DNA of 38,369 nucleotides, from positions 1-38,369 of the forward strand of contig CANRCI010000002.1 of assembly GCA_947629075.1 (NCBI GenBank), read 5' to 3'. The stretch's first letter is position 1. Each line of letters opens with the position of its first letter. The notes below the pieces were generated by a model that was given only the letters and a program-made list of their open reading frames with translations, had not been told where the DNA came from and made no database searches. The DNA comes from an uncultured Bacilli bacterium (GTDB taxonomy: Bacteria > Bacillota_I > Bacilli_A > RF39 > UBA660). Shown here one piece after another: positions 31,940-38,369 of this stretch. The translations under genes and the position numbers were made by a program.

Positions 31940-34900
31940 ATGAGTAGGAAAATTAAGTATTTAATAGTTTTAATTTTATCTATTGTTTTATTACCACTTA
32001 ATGTATATGCTGCTGAGGATGTAGCGTTAAAAGTAGATAAAACAGAATTAAAAGCAGGAGATGCGGTTACTGTTACGGTCGATTTAAATTACAGTGATTC
32101 TTTATATGCTTTTACTACTGCTCTTAGTTTTGATGAGAATGTTTTTGAAGTACCAGAGGTTCAAAATTTTAAAGAACAGGGTGAATGGTCAGATGTTACT
32201 TACAACAAAGATAATAAAAAGTTTGCTCTATTGAATAAATCTGGAGAAGCTAAAGAACATTTACTTACAGTAAAACTATTTGTTAAAGATAATCCGGTAT
32301 CTGGAGAGACTGAGATATCTTTGAACAATCCAGTTGCCTCTGATGGGGAAAAAGATATTAATTTTAATAATGCTAGTGCGACAGTGACAATTAAAAAGAC
32401 TGGTAAAGAAGGTCAAGCTAGTTATTCTAAAAAAGATGAAACTGATCAAAATGTTAAAACGGTTAGAACATTTAAACCATTTATAATTGTTGGTAGTGTT
32501 TCTGTTGTTTTGTTATTTGTTGCCATTGTTTTAGTTAATTCTGGCCTTTTGAAAAAGTCATTGATCAAAGATGACAATAAAAAGACTACTAATATAGTTT
32601 TGATTGTACTTCTATTAGTTGCTTTAGCAATTACCGTTCTTTTAGTCATTCTAAATGGTGATAGAGGAGATATAAATGGTGACGGTAAAAAAGATTACGA
32701 GGATGCTAAAAATATTAATGAGTACTTAATTGATATTTATAATGATGAAGATGATGAAGTAGATAAAAAAGAAGTATCTGATAAAACAAGTAAAACTGAT
32801 AAAGAAAAGCAAGCTACTAAAGTTACTAGTGCTAATGATATAAAGAAGTTTGATGTCAATAACGATGGTAAAATCACTATAACTGATGTTGCTCAACAGG
32901 TTAAAGATACTACTAAAAAGACTAATTATAAAGTTGAATTAAAACAGGGTAAAATCGATTATTATCCTAATAAAAAAGAGAGTGTTAAATTAAATTTCAC
33001 GGCTAAAATAACCCCTAATAATGTCCAAATAAAAGAAGTTTATATCAATGGTAAGAAAACGAAAGTAAGTTTAGATGGAAAAACTTATTCCGTAACTGTA
33101 AAAGCTTCTAGTAAAGCAGGAATTGAAGAGTTTAAGATTACTAAAGTTGTTTTAACTAATGGAAGAGAAATCGATACTAAAGATTTAACTTTTACAGTTG
33201 ATGTTTTAAAAGATAATCCTAAAGTAGAGAACTTTAATTATAGTATTGAAAAGCATAATCTTAGTTTCACAATTGAGGATGCTGATAAAGCTCTTAAAAA
33301 TGCTTATATAAAAATTATCAAAGGTGAAGCTAAAATTTCTGATTTTAATACTAAAGATCCTGAAATTGTTGTGCCTGATGATGTAGATCCTGATGACGAA
33401 GACTCTGATGTTAAACAACCAGATGATTTTGAGCCAAAAGAAGTTGTTTTTGAACAAAAAATAGATGTCAATAAGAAGAATATTTCAATCGATCTTGATC
33501 TGGATTTAGGTGAGACTTATACCGTATTGATTACTGGAAGTTATGATTTAGATACTAATAAATTAGATATAAAAAGTAACAATTATCAAGATCAAGAATT
33601 ATATTTTGGTACTTTCTTAAATGGTCAAGTTAAAATTAGAACGTTAACTGATTTAGAGAATTTGTATCCTGAACAAGGAGAAATGGTTATCTTGCCATTT
33701 GAAGTAGATATACAACCAAATACTTTAAGCCAAATTATTTCTAAAGTTGTGTTAGATGGTGTTGAACAAGATGTTGCTTATGATGATGGGCGTTATTTTG
33801 TCGTTTTAGATAGTGCCGATAGTGCTGGTGAAAAGAGTCATACGATAAGTTCTATTATTTTAGATGACAATACAAGAATTTTGTGCAATTACGAAATCGT
33901 CTACGATGTTCTTAAAAAAGAACCTAATTTTGCTAATTTCGTGTATTACGATAGCGAAGGAAAAGTTACATTTAAATTAGATGACGTCGATGGAGCTATT
34001 AGCGATGCTAAAATGATTATAACTAAAAAAGATGAAAGCGACCCTGTTTTTGAAAAAGATTTAAATTTAAATGCTAAGACTTTTGAATACAATGTAAAAC
34101 TTGATAAAGGATCTAAATATGATGTTAAAATAAATGGTCATTACGATTTAGATGAAGACAAAGACAATGATAAAAATGATTACACTGGTACATTAGCTAC
34201 TCATGAATTGACAGTTTATAAGATTGAATTATCACATGCTGGATCATCTGTTTACCATGCTAATAAAGGTGATGAAGTAGAATTAAAATTCAATACCGTA
34301 GTAACTCCAAATGATAATGGTGGAGCAGTTACAAGACTTACTATTAATGGTAAAGATTATTCTCGCGTAAATCGTTATGAAGATGAGGGTAATGTAACTT
34401 ATGGTGTTGTAATTGATGCTCCTGATGTAGCAGGAATTAAAGAGTATAAAATTGACGAAGTTACATTGGGTGATGAAGCTGTACGTCAAAATTTAAGTTT
34501 TGATGTCGATGTATTAAAAGATGTTCCAACAATAGAAAACTTATATATAGATGAAACCAAAGCAGAACCAGTTGTTACTTTTGACATAATAGATAACGAT
34601 AATGCTCTAAAAGAAAATTCTGGAGAGACAGTAGTTAGAAAAAATAAAAGTGACGATGGTACAAAATTTAATGTTCAAAAAGGTGAAAACACTGTAAGTT
34701 TAAAGACTTTATCTGAACAGTTAAACGAAGGTGGAATTTTCTATATGGATGTTAAAGTTAATTATGACTTGGACTCCGATAAAGAAAATGGAAAAAATGA
34801 AGACTCTAAACTTTTGGTTGATGATCACATAATTAAAATTTATAAAGCTAAACTTGAGTTAGCTAGTAAAGATAAATACTATTTCAAAAAAGAAGAGACT

Positions 34901-37900
34901 AACCCAATTCATATAAAGGCTAGTATCACTCCAGATGATCCAGATGACGATGTTAAAGTTAAGTCATTTGTAATGGAAGATGGTACTCCAGTAACGGCTT
35001 ATGAAGATAGTCCGTATTACATCAATATAAAGGCTCCTGATGAAGCTGGAAAGACGCCGTATAAAATTGAAAAATTGATATTATCAAACGATGTCGAAAT
35101 CAGTGCACCATTAGAATTTAATATCGATGTATTAAAAGATGTTCCATATATCAATAAACTTAACCTTAATGACGATAATCAATCTTTAAGTTATGAATTA
35201 GTCGATGCCGATGGAGCATTTGAAAACGGACAAATCGATATCCTTGATAAGAATGATGAAGTCTTTAAAACTGGTAAGGTAGAAAGTGGTAACGCTGTTA
35301 TCGAATATCCTGACAAGTTAAAAGATGGTGAAGTATATCAAGTTGAAGTTAAGGGTACTTATGATTTAGGTATCGATGAAGAAGATAAGAAATATCATTA
35401 TTGGGATAAAGAAATGTATAGTCATTCATTTATAATAGGTGGAGATTATAACTTTACGATAAGTGATGTATCTATCACTGATGCTCTTCAAAATGATGAA
35501 CACCCAGTTGTAACATTTACTAGTACTAACACTAGAGGAGCTAAAGTACAAAAAATTACTTTGAGTGGTAAGGAATATGATGTTACTAGTGTTGGAGGTA
35601 ACAATTACAAAGTTGTCTTAGATGATGCTGATATGGCTCCTGGAAAACATGAATTAACGCTAGATAAAGTCGTATTGGATACTTTAAAAACTTATAGTAA
35701 TAGTGATTATACAGTTAATACATTAACTTATACTGTTTTAAAAGAACCTCCTAAAGTAACAGATATTAATCTTACTGATAATAGTTCTAATAAAACGGTT
35801 ACAGCTAAATATAAATTAACTGATGACAATTACTCATTAACATCCTTAACAGTAGTACTTGTTGACTCTTCTGGTAAGATAGTTGCAAGTAGAGTGTTAA
35901 GTGCAGATGAAATGTACAGCTTAGCTACTAGTGGTGTAACTCTATCTTATGATAAGAACACTGACGGAAGATATAAAGTTAAATTCTTAGGTGATTATGA
36001 ACTAGGAGATAAATATCGATACAATAACCAAAATATTGGTGAAAATGAAATATTTATTAAAAATAGTGAAATTTATATCAATAATATTATCTTAAAGAAA
36101 TCTAAGTATGTCGCTAAAGGTCAAAGAAATTATGAAATAAGTTATGACGTTCACGTTGGCGGAAACATAAAGACCAATAATGGTAAAAATTATACTAGAC
36201 TTTCAGCTATTACTGTAAATGGTGTAACTTATATTGCAAACCAAGAGAAAGGTTACCAGTCAAAGATAGCTATTACGGCACCTAAAGAATCTGGTGTTCT
36301 AACATTGACGGCTAACAGAGTTCAATTAGAATTAAACTCTTATTATGATAAAGTAAATAATTATTATTCTGTACCAGAAAAAGAGATAAAAATCGAAGTA
36401 TTAAAAGACGTTCCTGAAATACAAAATTTAAAGATTACAGAAGAAAATTATGAAGAGAAAAAAGTTACTTTCGAGTTTGATGTAAAACTAGATGATAAAG
36501 CAGTAGAAAACGATGAAAGCTTCAAGAGTGGTTTTGTAACTCTTGGTAACGATCAACATTCTATTAATAGAGGTCATAATACTGTAACGTTTGAAAATGT
36601 TGAACAGGATACTAACCTTGACTTAATCTTCAAAGCAAGTTATGACTTGGATACTGATGCTCTTAACGAAGATGGTAAAGACGAAAACGAATACAACGAT
36701 CAAGAAATTTATAAGACTAAATATAGCTTGTTAAGTGAAGATAAATACGATTTAACTATCGTTGGTGGTGAAGCTGTAAGCGAAGATGACGATGAATACT
36801 TTGAAAAGAATGAAGATGTTAAATTAAAATTAAATATCATTGATGAGTTAAATGAATTAGGATTAACTCCTAAGAAAGTAATCATTGATAAAAAAGAGTA
36901 CGATTTAACTACAACAAAAGATGGTTATGAGATCATGCATGATGGCTATAAAACATTTGGAGAAAAAGACATCGTTATTACTGACGTTATTTTGAGTAAC
37001 GGTAAGACAGTTAAATTAGACGAACCATATACTATTAAATTACAAGTATTAAAAGATGTTCCAAAAATAACTGATTATAAATATGAAGTTAAAGATGGAA
37101 AGATAAATATCACATATAATTTAATAGATAATGATGGTGCGATTGTTGGAAAAGCACAAACTAAGGTATCAGATGAAAGTGGAAAAGACGTTTCATTTGA
37201 TGAGACTTATGCTAAAAAGATAACAATTACTAAAGATGAAGATGTATCGAGATATTACATTGAAATAGTTGCTGATTACGATAGAGATACTGATACTGAT
37301 GATAGCAGTGATAACTATCAAAAAGGCGTTAAATTATTAGATGAAATAATCTCGCTAGAAAAGAATTATGTAGAACTTAAAGATATTAATGATATTAACT
37401 TATACTTGGTAGAAACTGATAAGAGTGGCGAAGAAAAGATAACTCTTGTCGATGAAGTATCTAAAGAAACTTTAGAGAAGAATCTAAAAAATTACTTCGT
37501 GGAAATCAATATGGAAAGTATGCCAAGTATTAGAACGACGATCAAATCTGTTAAAGAAGTAAATAATCATTTGATATTAGTTCTAAATTACGAGTATGTA
37601 ACTGCTGATGGTTCTGAAATTGATGGATTAGAAATTGATTTCGGAGAAATCAAAGACGGTGTTGCAACTAATGAAACGCATCCTGACAAAGCTTTCAAAG
37701 CATTACTTGCTAAACTTAGAAAAAATGAAAGTGTAACTTTGACTAAGAGTTATGACGCTAGTAGTATCGAGGATGATTCTAGTGTTAGTTATTACATCGA
37801 ATCATACTCTGGAACTTTAGATGGTAATGGATTTACGATTAAAAATCTAAATAAACCACTATTCAACAAGATTAATGGTGCAACTATCAAGGATATTAAA

Positions 37901-38369
37901 TTCCAAGATGTTACTATGCCATCAAATTCTGGACGAGGAACAGTTGCAGCTGATGCTGAAGGTTCACATTTAGAGAATGTTTTAGTTGAAAATTATTATA
38001 AACAAAACAAAGAAGGACAGGTTGGAATCTTATTAGGAACAGCTAAAAATACAACTATTACTTCTTGTAAGGCAACTAACTTTAACATTAATGCTGGATG
38101 GGATAACTTACAACAAATTGGTGGATTCGTTGGAAGTGCCAACACTGTAACAATTAAAAATAGTTATGCTGTAGGTAAAATTCCTGGTGGATGGAACTAT
38201 AGAGGTGGTCTAGTAGGTAACTCTAGCAACTCTACATTCGAAAATAACTACGTAAAAGTGGATATCGGTTATGGTATGGGTAACTCAATGGCCTATGACT
38301 TAGCTGGTGGTAGTAATAATATTGCTAAAAATAACATCAGTTTAACTACTGGTTTCAAACACAATGTTT
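31940..38369 (+). CDS. Giant surface protein: cohesin-like, dockerin-like, repeats and M26 N-terminal-like region (3' end outside window)
   Basis: The frame is open from ATG 31940 to the window edge (2143 codons). Residues 1-25 form a signal peptide (ending NVYA-A). A cohesin-like beta domain spans about 26-153 (LKVDKTELKAGDAVTVTVDL, then YAFTTALSFDENVFEV). Two membrane helices (about 181-202 and 219-239) with a Lys-rich loop follow. A dockerin-like pair of calcium loops comes next (GDINGDGKKDYEDAKNINEYL near 243-263; FDVNNDGKITITDV near 304-317). About seven 200-235-residue repeats follow, linked by VLKDxP and YDLDxD. From about 1805 the sequence resembles the N-terminal region of M26 (IgA1 protease/ZmpB-type) metallopeptidases, with SGTLDGNGFTIKNLNKPLF at about 1957 and GG-type beta-helix repeats after it. 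A catalytic HExxH, if present, lies beyond the edge. Confidence 0.8.
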   Translation, partial: MSRKIKYLIVLILSIVLLPLNVYAAEDVALKVDKTELKAGDAVTVTVDLNYSDSLYAFTTALSFDENVFEVPEVQNFKEQGEWSDVTYNKDNKKFALLNKSGEAKEHLLTVKLFVKDNPVSGETEISLNNPVASDGEKDINFNNASATVTIKKTGKEGQASYSKKDETDQNVKTVRTFKPFIIVGSVSVVLLFVAIVLVNSGLLKKSLIKDDNKKTTNIVLIVLLLVALAITVLLVILNGDRGDINGDGKKDYEDAKNINEYLIDIYNDEDDEVDKKEVSDKTSKTDKEKQATKVTSANDIKKFDVNNDGKITITDVAQQVKDTTKKTNYKVELKQGKIDYYPNKKESVKLNFTAKITPNNVQIKEVYINGKKTKVSLDGKTYSVTVKASSKAGIEEFKITKVVLTNGREIDTKDLTFTVDVLKDNPKVENFNYSIEKHNLSFTIEDADKALKNAYIKIIKGEAKISDFNTKDPEIVVPDDVDPDDEDSDVKQPDDFEPKEVVFEQKIDVNKKNISIDLDLDLGETYTVLITGSYDLDTNKLDIKSNNYQDQELYFGTFLNGQVKIRTLTDLENLYPEQGEMVILPFEVDIQPNTLSQIISKVVLDGVEQDVAYDDGRYFVVLDSADSAGEKSHTISSIILDDNTRILCNYEIVYDVLKKEPNFANFVYYDSEGKVTFKLDDVDGAISDAKMIITKKDESDPVFEKDLNLNAKTFEYNVKLDKGSKYDVKINGHYDLDEDKDNDKNDYTGTLATHELTVYKIELSHAGSSVYHANKGDEVELKFNTVVTPNDNGGAVTRLTINGKDYSRVNRYEDEGNVTYGVVIDAPDVAGIKEYKIDEVTLGDEAVRQNLSFDVDVLKDVPTIENLYIDETKAEPVVTFDIIDNDNALKENSGETVVRKNKSDDGTKFNVQKGENTVSLKTLSEQLNEGGIFYMDVKVNYDLDSDKENGKNEDSKLLVDDHIIKIYKAKLELASKDKYYFKKEETNPIHIKASITPDDPDDDVKVKSFVMEDGTPVTAYEDSPYYINIKAPDEAGKTPYKIEKLILSNDVEISAPLEFNIDVLKDVPYINKLNLNDDNQSLSYELVDADGAFENGQIDILDKNDEVFKTGKVESGNAVIEYPDKLKDGEVYQVEVKGTYDLGIDEEDKKYHYWDKEMYSHSFIIGGDYNFTISDVSITDALQNDEHPVVTFTSTNTRGAKVQKITLSGKEYDVTSVGGNNYKVVLDDADMAPGKHELTLDKVVLDTLKTYSNSDYTVNTLTYTVLKEPPKVTDINLTDNSSNKTVTAKYKLTDDNYSLTSLTVVLVDSSGKIVASRVLSADEMYSLATSGVTLSYDKNTDGRYKVKFLGDYELGDKYRYNNQNIGENEIFIKNSEIYINNIILKKSKYVAKGQRNYEISYDVHVGGNIKTNNGKNYTRLSAITVNGVTYIANQEKGYQSKIAITAPKESGVLTLTANRVQLELNSYYDKVNNYYSVPEKEIKIEVLKDVPEIQNLKITEENYEEKKVTFEFDVKLDDKAVENDESFKSGFVTLGNDQHSINRGHNTVTFENVEQDTNLDLIFKASYDLDTDALNEDGKDENEYNDQEIYKTKYSLLSEDKYDLTIVGGEAVSEDDDEYFEKNEDVKLKLNIIDELNELGLTPKKVIIDKKEYDLTTTKDGYEIMHDGYKTFGEKDIVITDVILSNGKTVKLDEPYTIKLQVLKDVPKITDYKYEVKDGKINITYNLIDNDGAIVGKAQTKVSDESGKDVSFDETYAKKITITKDEDVSRYYIEIVADYDRDTDTDDSSDNYQKGVKLLDEIISLEKNYVELKDINDINLYLVETDKSGEEKITLVDEVSKETLEKNLKNYFVEINMESMPSIRTTIKSVKEVNNHLILVLNYEYVTADGSEIDGLEIDFGEIKDGVATNETHPDKAFKALLAKLRKNESVTLTKSYDASSIEDDSSVSYYIESYSGTLDGNGFTIKNLNKPLFNKINGATIKDIKFQDVTMPSNSGRGTVAADAEGSHLENVLVENYYKQNKEGQVGILLGTAKNTTITSCKATNFNINAGWDNLQQIGGFVGSANTVTIKNSYAVGKIPGGWNYRGGLVGNSSNSTFENNYVKVDIGYGMGNSMAYDLAGGSNNIAKNNISLTTGFKHNV
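32924..37338 (+). repeat. Tandem 200-235-residue coding repeats in the giant protein
   Basis: The linker motif VLK[DEK]xP begins at residues 422, 657, 858, 1064, 1266, 1487 and 1703. A YDLDxD-like motif (possible calcium site) lies at 535, 735, 942, 1141, 1353, 1568 and 1780; the fourth and fifth copies are degenerate (YDLGID, YELGD). The repeats have diverged strongly in DNA, so they are old. Confidence 0.8.

Noticed and set aside
32446..34489. Three minus-strand open frames within the giant gene
   Set aside because: They are shadows of the continuous plus-strand frame, which has no stop from 31940 to the window edge.
1..38369. tRNA or rRNA genes, insertion sequences, phage genes or a CRISPR-Cas locus
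   Set aside because: I read both strands for these and saw no cloverleaf with a CCA end, transposase, integrase or spacer-repeat pattern that I could support.

Overview
The window is AT-rich, densely coded DNA from a low-G+C Gram-positive bacterium (Bacillota). The gene content (ClpC, FtsEX with an M23 hydrolase, class II LysRS, YitT pair, SipW-type signal peptidases, AAGGAGG-type ribosome binding sites) fits a Bacilli-like lineage, perhaps one of the uncultured gut groups near Erysipelotrichia/RF39. That placement is inference. UGA is used as a stop (ftsX ends in TGA) and RF2 is encoded, so this is not a mycoplasma with UGA reassigned to Trp.

Layout. 1-4182: housekeeping genes, namely the FtsH C-terminus, a small membrane protein, and an overlapping dusB-RDD-lysS run. 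4229-8066: a YfcC-like carrier and ClpC, each alone. 8093-10925: prfB, read through a +1 frameshift, followed by two tandem YitT-type membrane proteins. 10935-13804: ftsE, ftsX and an EnvC-like M23 hydrolase, overlapping as in a cell-separation module. 13806-15260: a short NfeD with its SPFH/stomatin partner. 15262-16364: a GT2 glycosyltransferase. 16473-26037: a 9.5-kb, seven-gene surface-fibre locus. 26053-28020: a leader ORF, attenuator and ABC exporter. 28068-29702: a YfcE-type phosphodiesterase and an unrecognised protein. 29725-30996: the only minus-strand gene, a membrane-anchored coiled-coil protein. 31104-31529: an ASCH-domain protein. 31739 to the end: one giant secreted protein of at least 2143 residues, open at the right edge.

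The most interesting parts are three. (1) The surface-fibre locus has two SipW-type signal peptidases and several secreted proteins with SipW-type N-termini (a [AS]-K-Y-[VI]-S motif). One of these looks like a small TasA/camelysin-type subunit. Another is a 1014-residue protein with a lipobox-like site, Ig/cadherin-like modules, and a C-terminal domain resembling the small subunit. The first gene encodes seven near-exact 62-residue Cys/His repeats. Tandem RNA hairpins flank the small-subunit gene. (2) The ABC exporter is preceded by a complete-looking attenuation leader: promoter, 31-codon ORF, a 10-bp candidate antiterminator and an intrinsic terminator. (3) The giant protein joins a cohesin-like domain, a two-helix membrane hairpin, a dockerin-like domain, about seven 200-235-residue repeats, and a region like the N-terminal part of M26 (IgA1 protease-type) metallopeptidases. 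The catalytic part, if any, lies beyond the window.

All assignments come from reading the sequence and recalled family features; no database search was run.
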